Below are positions 1 through 7,184 of a stretch of DNA of 8,489 bases, in pieces. Under the pieces are notes generated by a model. It saw nothing but the letters and a program-made list of their open reading frames with translations. It searched no databases and was not told where the DNA came from. Each line of letters starts with the position of its first letter. Position 1 is the first letter of the stretch. The DNA is from Bacteroidota bacterium. Lineage in GTDB: Bacteria > Bacteroidota > Bacteroidia > Flavobacteriales > Weeksellaceae. Position numbers and translations under genes: made by a program. The stretch is taken from NCBI GenBank assembly GCA_023419095.1, contig JAEZYN010000014.1, positions 1 to 8,489 of the forward strand, given 5' to 3'.

Positions 1-1
1 G

Positions 2-133
2 CCTAAGGTGATTGGATGCCATTTCGATACCTTCCCGCCGATCACAATAAGTCATGATGAAGCCAAAAATCACTTTGAAGAAAAAGGAGTGGAACTGGTG
101 TTGCCTAAATTGGGAGAAACCTTTGAATTTTAG
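2..133 (+). CDS. C-terminal end of a UPF0173-type metal-dependent hydrolase (partial, 5' end outside window)
   Basis: An open frame enters from the left edge and ends at TAG 131-133, giving 43 residues. It contains GCHFDTFPPI near its start, then a short helix-like stretch (DEAKNHFEEKG) and the ending LGETFEF. This matches the C-terminus of UPF0173 proteins of the metallo-beta-lactamase fold, where the His of an H-x-x-T-F-P motif is a late metal ligand. Family members are predicted cytoplasmic metal-dependent hydrolases of unknown physiological substrate. The HxHxDH metal site typical of the fold would lie upstream, outside the window, so activity cannot be judged. The stop codon sits 4 nt from the U-run that ends the convergent SRP RNA, so the two transcription units almost touch. 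The family call rests on about 40 residues and is good but not certain. Confidence 0.75.
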   Translation, partial: PKVIGCHFDTFPPITISHDEAKNHFEEKGVELVLPKLGETFEF

Positions 134-137
134 GCAT

Positions 138-151
138 AAAAAAATGGCAAG
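138..151 (-). terminator. 3' end and intrinsic terminator of the SRP RNA
   Basis: The 3' strand of the SRP RNA terminal stem (CUUGCC, complement of 146-151) is followed on the minus strand by one A and then seven U residues (complement of 138-144). The terminal helix of the RNA therefore seems to double as the terminator stem. The U-run stops 4 nt short of the TAG of the convergent hydrolase gene. Confidence 0.65.
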
Positions 152-240
152 CGATCTACATCACACCGCTACAACCGTTTACCTTTGCTGCGTTCCCACC
201 CTGGAGGATTCACAGGAGCTGGTTGTGTAGGACTTGCCGG
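145..240 (-). ncRNA. ffs: Signal recognition particle RNA, small bacterial (4.5S) type
   Basis: On the minus strand the apical domain reads CAGG (203-200), GUG (199-197), GGAA tetraloop (196-193), CGC (192-190), AGCA (189-186). This is the conserved SRP domain IV: a GNRA-type tetraloop on a 3-bp stem, with the CAGG/AGCA internal loop that binds Ffh. Both arms pair over the length of the molecule. GGCAAG (plus-strand complement at 233-238) pairs with CUUGCC (146-151), CUACA (226-230) with UGUAG (156-160), and ACAACC (221-226) with GGUUGU (171-176). The molecule is about 95-100 nt and has no Alu domain, as in the short SRP RNA of most Gram-negative bacteria. With Ffh and FtsY it targets nascent membrane proteins to the Sec translocon. 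The ends are estimated from the promoter and the terminal stem and may be off by a few bases. Confidence 0.93.
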
Positions 241-242
241 TG

Positions 243-271
243 CAAAGATAAAGCTTTAAATCAAAATTCAA
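243..271 (-). promoter_or_regulatory. Bacteroidetes-type promoter of the SRP RNA
   Basis: Reading the minus strand, TTG (complement of 269-271) is followed by an 18-nt spacer and then TATCTTTG (complement of 243-250). This fits the Bacteroidetes sigma-ABfr consensus of TTG, 17-19 nt, TAnnTTTG exactly. Transcription would begin a few bases downstream, near 237-240, which coincides with the first base pairs of the SRP RNA terminal helix. It is the only full match to this consensus I found in the intergenic DNA of the window. Confidence 0.82.
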
Positions 272-311
272 AAAATTCAGTCATAAAAAAAATTTTAATC
301 CAACTATTTTC

Positions 312-890
312 ATGGTAAAAAGTGTCTACACTATTGGCTTTCTGCTGTTTATTGTCACAATGGTTATTTTCTTCGGCATATATTTTTTCGGTATGAACAC
401 CGATTATTTCAGTAATTCTTTGCTGATTAACGCCTTTTTTATGCCCGCAGTCTATCTTGCGGGCGCGTATTACTCAGTTCACGAACTTAAAAAAACGGGT
501 ACGTTGATGGGTTTTCGCGATGTTTTCGGCCGGGCTTTCAAACCGATGTTTTTTGGCGGACTGCTTTCGGTTCTTACGATGTCTGCGTTCTTAAATTTCG
601 TAGATAAGGACGCGAAAGCCTTGCTGAATTATCAGTACATCGAGCGCCAAAAAACGGAACTTAAAAATGAGTACGTGAAGGCCAAAACAGGTCTGAACAA
701 CGATAATATCAGTCGCCAGCTCGACCAAAAATATCAAGAAAGACTTCAAAGTTTCTCGCCGGAAATGATCAAAGGTAAAGACATGTTCTCATTGCGCCAG
801 TTTACCTATTATTTTGCTGCGATACTGATTTTTTATGTGATTTTATCTACGTTTTTCGCCACATTTTTCAGAAACAAACCGCAGATCTAA
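312..890 (+). CDS. DUF4199 family integral membrane protein
   Basis: This 192-residue protein has four hydrophobic segments, at about residues 5-27, 38-56, 78-97 and 164-186. A charged, probably helical region of about 65 residues lies between the third and fourth. The arrangement (three membrane helices, a polar lysine/glutamate-rich insert, a last helix and a short basic tail) is that of DUF4199 proteins, a family known mainly from Bacteroidota and without an assigned function. It probably sits in the inner membrane. I know the family as a frequent upstream neighbour of a family 2 glycosyltransferase in flavobacteria, and that holds here with a 30-nt spacer. ATG at 312 is the natural start, because the first membrane helix begins at once. 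No Shine-Dalgarno sequence is visible, and no consensus promoter is seen in the 60 nt upstream. A helper role for the adjacent transferase is only an inference. Confidence 0.85.
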   Translation: MVKSVYTIGFLLFIVTMVIFFGIYFFGMNTDYFSNSLLINAFFMPAVYLAGAYYSVHELKKTGTLMGFRDVFGRAFKPMFFGGLLSVLTMSAFLNFVDKDAKALLNYQYIERQKTELKNEYVKAKTGLNNDNISRQLDQKYQERLQSFSPEMIKGKDMFSLRQFTYYFAAILIFYVILSTFFATFFRNKPQI

Positions 891-920
891 ACCGGTATTT
901 TTTTTAAATTTAAATCTAAA

Positions 921-1871
921 ATGAACCTATCCATCATCATACCGCTTCTGAACGAGGAAGAATCTTTAGAAGAGCTTTTTTCAAGAATCGACAACGTCTG
1001 CAGATACGCCAATCTGACATATGAAGTTTGGTTTGTGGACGACGGCAGCACCGATCTGTCGTGGAGTATAATCGAAAATCTCCGCGTACGTTTTACACAG
1101 ATTCACGGCATCAAGTTTTCAAGAAATTACGGCAAATCGCAAGCGCTGCATGCCGCGTTTGAAAAAGCCAACGGCGAAGTGGTAATCACGATGGATGCCG
1201 ACCTTCAGGACTTTCCGGAAGAAATTCCGGAGCTCTACCGAATGGTCAAAGAAGAAGATTACGACATTGTTTCGGGCTGGAAAAAGAAACGCTTCGACAA
1301 TCTGATGACTAAAAATCTGCCTTCCAAACTGTTCAACGCCGCCGCCAAAAAAGTTTCGGGCGTTGATCTGCATGACTTCAACTGCGGGCTTAAAGCTTAC
1401 AAAAAACAGGTCGTAAAATCCATCGACGTGTACGGCGACATGCACCGCTATATTCCTGTTCTGGCTGCCAATGCAGGTTTCAGACGAATCACGGAAAAAG
1501 AAGTACAGCATCAGGCCAGACCGTACGGCACCTCAAAATTCGGAACTGAAAGATTCGTACGCGGATTTTTGGATTTGATTACGCTTTGGTTTGTAAGCCG
1601 GTTCGGCGGACGACCCATGCATTTTTTTGGTGCTGTGGGAACCTTAATGTTCATTGTGGGATTTTTGTCGGCTTTCTGGCTGGGAATTTCAAAACTGATC
1701 GATGTTTCGCGCGGAATTTATGGTCATTTACTTACCAATAATGCGTGGTTTTTCATCGCGCTGACCATGATGATCCTCGGCACGCTGCTCTTTATTGCGG
1801 GTTTCCTGGGCGAAATGATTATCCGCTCAAACCGCGAACATAAAAATTACAACATCGAAGAAATAATCTGA
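921..1871 (+). CDS. Family 2 glycosyltransferase, polyprenyl-phosphate sugar transferase type (GtrB/DPM1-like)
   Basis: This 316-residue protein begins with a GT-A fold: SIIIPLLNEEESL at 4-16, VDDGSTD at 39-45, FSRNYGKSQAL at 67-77 and the metal-binding MDADLQD at 91-97. The acceptor-side motif RPYGTSKFG lies at 200-208. Two membrane helices follow at about 232-258 and 274-298, with a charged cytoplasmic tail. This layout is that of GtrB/ArnC/Dpm1-like enzymes, which move a sugar from a nucleotide donor to undecaprenyl phosphate at the inner face of the inner membrane. Length and motifs are complete. The sugar cannot be read from the sequence. The downstream lipoprotein gene starts 5 nt after the stop codon, so the two are probably translationally coupled. 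A phosphohexomutase two genes downstream could supply a sugar-1-phosphate precursor, but that link is inferred. Confidence 0.92.
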   Translation: MNLSIIIPLLNEEESLEELFSRIDNVCRYANLTYEVWFVDDGSTDLSWSIIENLRVRFTQIHGIKFSRNYGKSQALHAAFEKANGEVVITMDADLQDFPEEIPELYRMVKEEDYDIVSGWKKKRFDNLMTKNLPSKLFNAAAKKVSGVDLHDFNCGLKAYKKQVVKSIDVYGDMHRYIPVLAANAGFRRITEKEVQHQARPYGTSKFGTERFVRGFLDLITLWFVSRFGGRPMHFFGAVGTLMFIVGFLSAFWLGISKLIDVSRGIYGHLLTNNAWFFIALTMMILGTLLFIAGFLGEMIIRSNREHKNYNIEEII

Positions 1872-1876
1872 TAAAC

Positions 1877-2578
1877 ATGAAGAATGCATTTATTCTACTG
1901 CTGGCTTTTTGTCTGATTTCGTGTGGAGATATTTCGCCTAAAGGCAGCATTGAAAGCAAAGATCTTCCTCTTGAAGAATTTGTAAATATCGATCTTAAAG
2001 GTAAATTCCGTGTGTTTTACGTGAAAAGTGACAGCAGTTTCCTGAATGTGGAGACGTATCCGAATATCCTGAATAATCTGACAGTTAAGGTAAAAGATAA
2101 AACCTTAACCATTAAAGAAAAACGCGCAACGAGAGGCGTAGATTTTTATAATATCACACTCTATTCAAAATATCAGCCGGAAAAAATTGCAATCTCAGAC
2201 TCCGTTGAAATCAACATTTCGAGCGAAATTAAGACAGACAATTTTCGTTTGAATTTAAAAAATTATGCTAAATTTATTGGGTCGGTAAATACGCGCAGGG
2301 CAGAAGTGGAAATGGCTGACCGCAGCCAGGCCAACTTTCTGGGCAGCAGCCAGAATGTTGTTTTAAAAATTTCCGACAGCGCCAGCATAATCGCGCCCTA
2401 TTGGAATATTGATAATTTAAAATTAGAATCAAACAACGCGAATTATGCAGAAGTGAATGTAAAAGATTCGCTAAAAGGCAGCGTTAACAACACTTCGAAA
2501 CTCGTTTATTACAACGACCCCATTCGGGCATTTAAAATCGCACCGACGGCAACCGTACAGAATAAAAAAATAGACTGA
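1877..2578 (+). CDS. GIN-domain (DUF2807-like) lipoprotein
   Basis: This 233-residue protein opens with a hydrophobic signal and a lipobox, LISC, with the modified cysteine at 16, so it should be a lipoprotein exported by Sec and anchored in the envelope. The residues after the cysteine (GDIS) do not form a clear acidic surface-export signal, so surface exposure is uncertain. The body is rich in short beta strands, with a GIN-like opening (FVNIDLKGKFRVFYV, 35-49) and KDKTLTIKE at 74-82. Repeating strand-turn units follow (KFIGS, NFLGS, then a terminal GSVNNTSKLVYYNDP at 201-215). This resembles the head GIN domain / DUF2807, a Bacteroidota family predicted to form a beta helix and labelled as putative autotransporter adhesin, though function is unproven. 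It lies 5 nt after the glycosyltransferase and 4 nt before the mutase, in a tight operon. Confidence 0.82.
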   Translation: MKNAFILLLAFCLISCGDISPKGSIESKDLPLEEFVNIDLKGKFRVFYVKSDSSFLNVETYPNILNNLTVKVKDKTLTIKEKRATRGVDFYNITLYSKYQPEKIAISDSVEINISSEIKTDNFRLNLKNYAKFIGSVNTRRAEVEMADRSQANFLGSSQNVVLKISDSASIIAPYWNIDNLKLESNNANYAEVNVKDSLKGSVNNTSKLVYYNDPIRAFKIAPTATVQNKKID

Positions 2579-2582
2579 TATT

Positions 2583-4319
2583 ATGAATATTACTGAAAAC
2601 TTGACACCACTGGAAAAAGCCAAACTTTGGCTCGGCGAAGGATTTGATGAAGAGACGCGCAGCGCCGTTGAAATGCTGATCAGTTCACAATCTGCAGATT
2701 TAGATGACTCTTTTTATCGTGCATTGGAATTCGGAACCGGCGGAATGCGCGGAATAATGGGTGTGGGAACCAACAGGCTAAATAAATATACGCTGGGACA
2801 GGCTACTCAGGGTCTTGCCAATTATCTGCATCAGCAGTTTTCGGAACAGGAAATTAAAGTTGCTATCGCGTACGACGTTCGGAACAATTCAAAAGAGTTC
2901 GGCAAACTTTGCGCGGATGTACTTACGGCAAACGGTATTCAGGTGCTGCTTTTCAAGGAACACCGCCCTACGCCGGAACTTTCTTTTACGGTTCGTGACA
3001 GGAAATGTAACGCGGGTATCGTGCTTACGGCATCTCACAATCCACCGGAGTACAACGGTTACAAAGTTTATTGGAATGACGGTGCACAGATTGTTCCGCC
3101 CGATGATGAAGCGATCATTAAGGAAGTATATTCTTTAAAATTTGAGGATATTAAATTCGAAGGTAACGATGATCTTATCGAATGGATCGGCGACGAGCAG
3201 GACGATGTGTACATTGACGCTTGTATGGAAAACTCGCTTTACCAAAAAGATAAAATCGGTTACGACAATCTGAATATCGTTTTCACTTCAATTCATGGGA
3301 CTACCTATAAAACGGTTCCTCAGGCTTTAAAGAAAGCCGGATTTACAAAAGTTGACCTGGTGAAAGAACAGATGATTCCGAGCGGAAACTTTCCGACGGT
3401 GGAATCACCAAATCCTGAAGAACCGGCCGCCCTGGAAATGGCGCTCGATTTGGCACGTATCACAAATGGCGACATTGTAATCGGAACCGACCCTGATGGC
3501 GACCGTTTGGGTATCGCTGTACGCAACCTGGATGGCGAAATGCAGTTACTTAACGGAAATCAAACGAATACAATTCTGACTTACTATATTCTGGATCAGT
3601 GGAAAAAAGCGGGCAGAATCACAGGTAAAGAATTCATCGGTTCTACGATCGTGACTTCCGATATATTCGTGGATATTGCCCGGAAATTTGGCGTTGACTG
3701 CAAAATTGGTCTTACAGGTTTTAAATGGATCGGTAAAATGATTCGCGATTTCGAAGGCAAAGAAAAGTTTGTATGCGGTGGAGAAGAAAGTTTCGGCTTT
3801 ATGACCGGCGATTTTGTGCGGGATAAAGATTCCTGCGGCTCAATACTTTTAGCCTGCGAGATTGCCGCCTGGTGCAAAGCCAATGGCAAAACGATGTACC
3901 AATACATGATCGACATCTATAAAGAGACAGGAATGTATTATGAAGGTCTGATCAACGTTGTGAAAAAAGGCAGAAGCGGTGCCGAAGAAATCAAGCAGAT
4001 GATGACAGATTTCCGTGAGAATCCACCTGCGGAGATTGCAGGTTCTGCAGTAACCGAAGTTCGGGATTATCTTGAACAGACCTCTTTAAATTTAAAAGAT
4101 AAACAGAAATCAACGATGGACGACATTCCGAAATCGAATGTGTTGATTTATTACACTGAAGACGGAACCAAGGTTTGCGTTCGTCCATCAGGTACGGAGC
4201 CGAAAATTAAATTCTATGTTTCAGTTAAAGATTCCATCTCGAGTGAAGAAGATTTCCGTCAAAAACTTGCAGTTCTTGATGCTAAAATCCAAAAAGTGAA
4301 AGTTGATCTTAAACTTTAA
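2583..4319 (+). CDS. Phosphoglucomutase/phosphomannomutase (alpha-D-phosphohexomutase family)
   Basis: The 578-residue length is usual for the long bacterial phosphoglucomutase/PGM2-like type. All four active-site elements are present. The phosphoserine loop is TASHNP at 149-154, with Ser151. The Mg2+ loop is DPDGDR at 303-308. The sugar-binding loop is GEESFG at 400-405, and the phosphate-binding loop is RPSGTEPK at 534-541. The enzyme interconverts hexose 6-phosphate and hexose 1-phosphate in the cytoplasm through a bisphosphate intermediate. Glucose and mannose forms cannot be told apart here, so I give no symbol. The start ATG lies 4 nt after the lipoprotein stop codon, which argues for co-transcription with the glycosyltransferase and lipoprotein genes. 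Glc-1-P or Man-1-P made here would feed nucleotide-sugar synthesis for surface glycans, or glycogen/glycolytic metabolism. Confidence 0.95.
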   Translation: MNITENLTPLEKAKLWLGEGFDEETRSAVEMLISSQSADLDDSFYRALEFGTGGMRGIMGVGTNRLNKYTLGQATQGLANYLHQQFSEQEIKVAIAYDVRNNSKEFGKLCADVLTANGIQVLLFKEHRPTPELSFTVRDRKCNAGIVLTASHNPPEYNGYKVYWNDGAQIVPPDDEAIIKEVYSLKFEDIKFEGNDDLIEWIGDEQDDVYIDACMENSLYQKDKIGYDNLNIVFTSIHGTTYKTVPQALKKAGFTKVDLVKEQMIPSGNFPTVESPNPEEPAALEMALDLARITNGDIVIGTDPDGDRLGIAVRNLDGEMQLLNGNQTNTILTYYILDQWKKAGRITGKEFIGSTIVTSDIFVDIARKFGVDCKIGLTGFKWIGKMIRDFEGKEKFVCGGEESFGFMTGDFVRDKDSCGSILLACEIAAWCKANGKTMYQYMIDIYKETGMYYEGLINVVKKGRSGAEEIKQMMTDFRENPPAEIAGSAVTEVRDYLEQTSLNLKDKQKSTMDDIPKSNVLIYYTEDGTKVCVRPSGTEPKIKFYVSVKDSISSEEDFRQKLAVLDAKIQKVKVDLKL

Positions 4320-4360
4320 TTAAGTATTCCACACGCCCGCCAAAATCAAATTGACGAAGT

Positions 4361-5614
4361 ATGAAAGTTTCAAAACTGGCGCAAAACTTAATCGGATCTG
4401 AAATTATCAAGATCGGAAATCAGGTTAACGACATGAAAGCCAATGGCGCTACGCTCGCAAATCTCACGATTGGCGATTTGGATTCGGATATATATCCCAT
4501 TCCGGCACTGTTGAAAGCAGAAATTACTAAAGCCTATCAAAATAATCTTACAAATTATCCACCGGCCAATGGACTGTTATCTCTTCGGAAAGCAGTTTCC
4601 GCTGACTTAAAAAAGCGCTGGAATCTGGAATATTCGCCGGATGAAATTCTGGTGGCGGGCGGCTCCAGACCATTAATTTACGCGACATTTCGAACGGTAG
4701 TTGATGAAGGTGACAAGGTGGTTTATCCTGTGCCTTCATGGAATAACAACCATTATTCTTATCTGACGCATGCCGAAAAGGTGGAAGTGGAGACTTCTCA
4801 GGACAATAATTTCCTGCCGACTGCCGAAGAGTTGAAACCGCATCTGAAAGGAGCGGTCCTTCTTGCCCTGTGTTCGCCGCTCAATCCTACGGGAACGATG
4901 TTTACAAAGGATCAGCTGCGCGAAATCTGCGAACTGGTTCTTGAAGAAAACAGGAGCCGCAGCGACGACGAAAAGCCGCTTTATCTAATGTATGACCAGA
5001 TTTATGCAATGTTGACATTTGGGCATGAGCATTTCGATCCGGTTTCGCTGTTTCCCGAAATGAAAGATTTCACCATTTTTATTGATGGAACTTCCAAATG
5101 TTTCGCGGCCACTGGTATCCGTGTAGGTTGGAGTTTTGGTCCGCGGGAAGTGATGGATAAAATGAAATCGTTGCTTGGCCACATTGGTGCTTGGGCGCCA
5201 AAGCCCGAACAGCAAGCGGTTTCGGTGTTTTTAAACGATACAGCAGCGGTTGATGACTTTGTCTCAGGCTATAAAAGGGAAATATCGAAAAGTCTGCAGG
5301 TTCTTCACGAGGGTATTCAGAATCTGAAAAATCGTGCCTTTAACGTTGAAAGTATCGAACCCATGGGCGCTCTATATCTGACGATTGAACTCAATTATCT
5401 TAATAAAACCAAGCCGGATGGGTCTGTAGTCAATGATTCTTCAGATTTGGTATTTTACTTAATCGAGGAAGCGGGCGTTGCGTTGGTCCCGTTTTCGGCG
5501 TTTGGAAATTCCCGAATGATGCCGTGGTTCCGCGCCTCCGTTGGTGGTTTATCGGTGGAGGAAATTTCAGCAATGCTGCCGAGACTGGAAAGCGCTTTGG
5601 AGAAACTTTCTTAA
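4361..5614 (+). CDS. PLP-dependent class I/II aminotransferase (fold type I), substrate unknown
   Basis: This 417-residue protein has the full class I aminotransferase signature. NYPPANGLLSLR lies at 65-76, the phosphate-cradle region VAGGSRPLIYATF at 98-110 and SPLNPTG (Asn175) at 172-178. YDQIY at 211-215 has Asp212 facing the pyridine nitrogen. The Schiff-base lysine is Lys246 in DGTSKCFAATGIRVGW, with Arg254 as a phosphate ligand. Arg391 (PWFRASVG) is the expected alpha-carboxylate clamp. It should be a cytoplasmic homodimer that transfers an amino group to or from 2-oxoglutarate/glutamate. It resembles the aspartate/aromatic aminotransferase branch, but the donor cannot be assigned. The start ATG at 4361 fits the family N-terminus, 41 nt after the mutase. 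The spacer shows no strong terminator or consensus promoter, so read-through from upstream is plausible. Confidence 0.92.
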   Translation: MKVSKLAQNLIGSEIIKIGNQVNDMKANGATLANLTIGDLDSDIYPIPALLKAEITKAYQNNLTNYPPANGLLSLRKAVSADLKKRWNLEYSPDEILVAGGSRPLIYATFRTVVDEGDKVVYPVPSWNNNHYSYLTHAEKVEVETSQDNNFLPTAEELKPHLKGAVLLALCSPLNPTGTMFTKDQLREICELVLEENRSRSDDEKPLYLMYDQIYAMLTFGHEHFDPVSLFPEMKDFTIFIDGTSKCFAATGIRVGWSFGPREVMDKMKSLLGHIGAWAPKPEQQAVSVFLNDTAAVDDFVSGYKREISKSLQVLHEGIQNLKNRAFNVESIEPMGALYLTIELNYLNKTKPDGSVVNDSSDLVFYLIEEAGVALVPFSAFGNSRMMPWFRASVGGLSVEEISAMLPRLESALEKLS

Positions 5615-5670
5615 ATGGTTATTTTTAAAGTTTGAACCTTTCTGAAAAATTTAATTAAAAATTAAAAAGT

Positions 5671-6426
5671 TTGAGAATAATTGCTGTAATTCCGGCACGT
5701 TACGAAGCCAGCCGTTTTCCGGGCAAGCTCATGCAAATGCTTGGTAATAAACCTGTTATTACAACAACTTATCAAAACGTGGTGGCAACAAAACTTTTTG
5801 ACGAGGTTTTGGTCGCGACCGATTCACCAATTATTTTTGACGAAATAAAAAGCCGTGGGGGAAACGTGGTGATGACAGGGCAGCACGAAACGGGCAGTGA
5901 CCGCATTGCGGAAGCAATAAAAGATATCGACTGCGACATTGTGCTGAATGTACAGGGTGACGAACCTTTTGTGAAACACGAGCCTTTATCGCAGCTCATT
6001 TCCGTTTTCAGAGATGATTTTGAAAATAAAATTGCGCTGGCTTCTTTAAAAATAAAACTGAAAGACAGGCCCGACATAGAAAATCCGAATCATGTGAAAG
6101 TGATTACAGATCATGAAGGTTTTGCGCTGTATTTCAGCCGTTCTGTGATTCCGTTTCCGCGCGAAATTCATCCCGATGTAGAATATTTTAGGCATGTAGG
6201 CGTTTATGCATTTAGAAAAAACGCACTGCTACGATTCGCCAAGCTTCCAATGCGGCCGCTTGAAATTTCCGAAAAAATAGAATGCATCCGCTATCTGGAG
6301 TACGGAATGAAAATCAAGATGATAGAAACGGAGTTTGTGGGCGTTGGTATCGATGTGCCAGAAGACCTTGAGAAAGCGAAAGAAATTTTGAAATCAGAAG
6401 AACACGGCTCTCGGGTCGAAAATTAA
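5671..6426 (+). CDS. kdsB: 3-deoxy-manno-octulosonate cytidylyltransferase (CMP-Kdo synthetase), TTG start
   Basis: This 251-residue protein matches KdsB in length and motifs: the nucleotide-binding PARYEASRFPGK at 8-19, HETGSDRI at 72-79, QGDEP at 95-99 (Asp97 a metal ligand), NPNHVKV at 138-144, HVGVYAFR at 175-182, EISEKIE at 198-204 and GIDVPEDL at 226-233 (Asp228 the second metal ligand). It joins CTP and Kdo to give CMP-Kdo plus pyrophosphate, the activated sugar for the inner core of lipopolysaccharide, in the cytoplasm. The start is unusual. The frame has a stop (TAA) at 5656-5658 and no ATG before the conserved RIIAVIPARY, so TTG at 5671 is the only standard start codon that retains the whole domain. 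The 56-nt leader is very AT-rich and has no clear Shine-Dalgarno. An LPS-export permease gene at the right edge fits the same pathway. Confidence 0.94.
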   Translation: MRIIAVIPARYEASRFPGKLMQMLGNKPVITTTYQNVVATKLFDEVLVATDSPIIFDEIKSRGGNVVMTGQHETGSDRIAEAIKDIDCDIVLNVQGDEPFVKHEPLSQLISVFRDDFENKIALASLKIKLKDRPDIENPNHVKVITDHEGFALYFSRSVIPFPREIHPDVEYFRHVGVYAFRKNALLRFAKLPMRPLEISEKIECIRYLEYGMKIKMIETEFVGVGIDVPEDLEKAKEILKSEEHGSRVEN

Positions 6427-6456
6427 TTTTAATAAATTTACAGCTAGAAATTTTTA

Positions 6457-7119
6457 ATGAAAAAGATATTATCAGCACTTCTGTTTTGCATCATAACTGT
6501 ACTTCCGGCTCAAACGGCGAAAGAGATTATCGATAAAAATATTGAACTTTCGGGCGGACTGACCAACTGGAAACTTTTAAACTCAATTGTTATTCATGGC
6601 CGACTGACGCTCGGCATCAATGATGAATACCCGATTAAGATTTATCAGCAAAGACCCAATCTTACCAAAACTGCCATTATTGTAAACAAAAAAGAGACCG
6701 CTATCGAAGGTTTTGACGGCAAAAAAGGTTATGCAATGAATTACGCGACCAACAAGCTTCAGGAGTACCCGAACTATGTCGCTGAAAGCTTTGATACTGA
6801 TTTTATCGACTGGGAAAATAAAGGATTTGAAGCCATATATTTAGGCAAGGAAAAAGTGGGGGAAATCTATTGTCACAAAGTTGAGCTTACCAAAAACGTC
6901 AATAAAACGATGTATTATTTTGACAGTAAAACGTATATGCTGCTCAAAGAAGTGAAAAAAGATGAGACGCTGAGCTATGGCGATTACCGCAAAGTAGGCG
7001 CACTGCAGATGCCGTACCGCATTGAGTCTTCATCGCCTAAAAAAGACAGTGATTATGTGGTAGTAATCAGCCGCATCGAGACCAATAAAGTCTTCCCCGA
7101 GAATACCTTTAAATTTTAA
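6457..7119 (+). CDS. Exported LolA-like-fold protein (outer-membrane lipoprotein-sorting-like)
   Basis: This 220-residue protein starts with a Sec signal peptide (MKKILSALLF, then a hydrophobic core; likely cleavage after Ala18 in LPAQ). There is no lipobox cysteine, so the mature protein should be periplasmic or loosely associated with the outer membrane. The mature part opens with a helix (AKEIIDKNIELSGG, 21-34), then alternating strands carrying IEGFDGKKGYAMN (83-95), GKEKVGEIYCHKVEL (130-144), a YYFDSKTYMLLKE strand (153-165) and QMPYRIE (184-190). This order is typical of the LolA/LppX-like half-barrel proteins that Bacteroidota encode in several copies and that are often annotated as lipoprotein-sorting proteins. 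The assignment is by overall pattern, so the exact job and ligand are unknown. It starts 30 nt after kdsB and is probably transcribed from upstream. Confidence 0.68.
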   Translation: MKKILSALLFCIITVLPAQTAKEIIDKNIELSGGLTNWKLLNSIVIHGRLTLGINDEYPIKIYQQRPNLTKTAIIVNKKETAIEGFDGKKGYAMNYATNKLQEYPNYVAESFDTDFIDWENKGFEAIYLGKEKVGEIYCHKVELTKNVNKTMYYFDSKTYMLLKEVKKDETLSYGDYRKVGALQMPYRIESSSPKKDSDYVVVISRIETNKVFPENTFKF

Positions 7120-7184
7120 TGAAATAATGCCGCGTTGGATTGTTTTTTGCTGAAACACAGACCAATCCCTAAAAAAATAACGCA

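Noticed and set aside
1119..1511. A 130-codon open frame on the minus strand inside the glycosyltransferase gene
   Set aside because: It lies wholly antisense to a gene with complete catalytic motifs, and its product shows no domain, signal or family resemblance. It follows from codon bias of the real gene.
2815..4188. Several open frames of 60-110 codons overlapping the phosphohexomutase gene on both strands
   Set aside because: All overlap conserved motifs of the mutase in another frame, and none has a recognisable product or its own upstream signals.
5603..5633. Inverted repeat AAACTTT ... AAAGTTT at the end of the aminotransferase gene, considered as a terminator
   Set aside because: The stem is almost all A/T with a 17-nt loop and no following U-run. 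In such AT-rich DNA this is expected by chance.
5627..5673. TAAAGTTTG (5626-5634) and AAAGTTTG (5666-5673) as -7 promoter elements for kdsB
   Set aside because: The first has three rather than two bases between TA and TTTG. The second lacks TA and overlaps the start codon. Neither has a well-spaced upstream TTG that would make it convincing.
7137..7168. Inverted repeat GGATTG ... CAATCC in the spacer before the PepSY-like gene, considered as a terminator or operator
   Set aside because: The stem is only 6 bp with a 20-nt loop and no U-run follows on either strand. Chance is a sufficient explanation.
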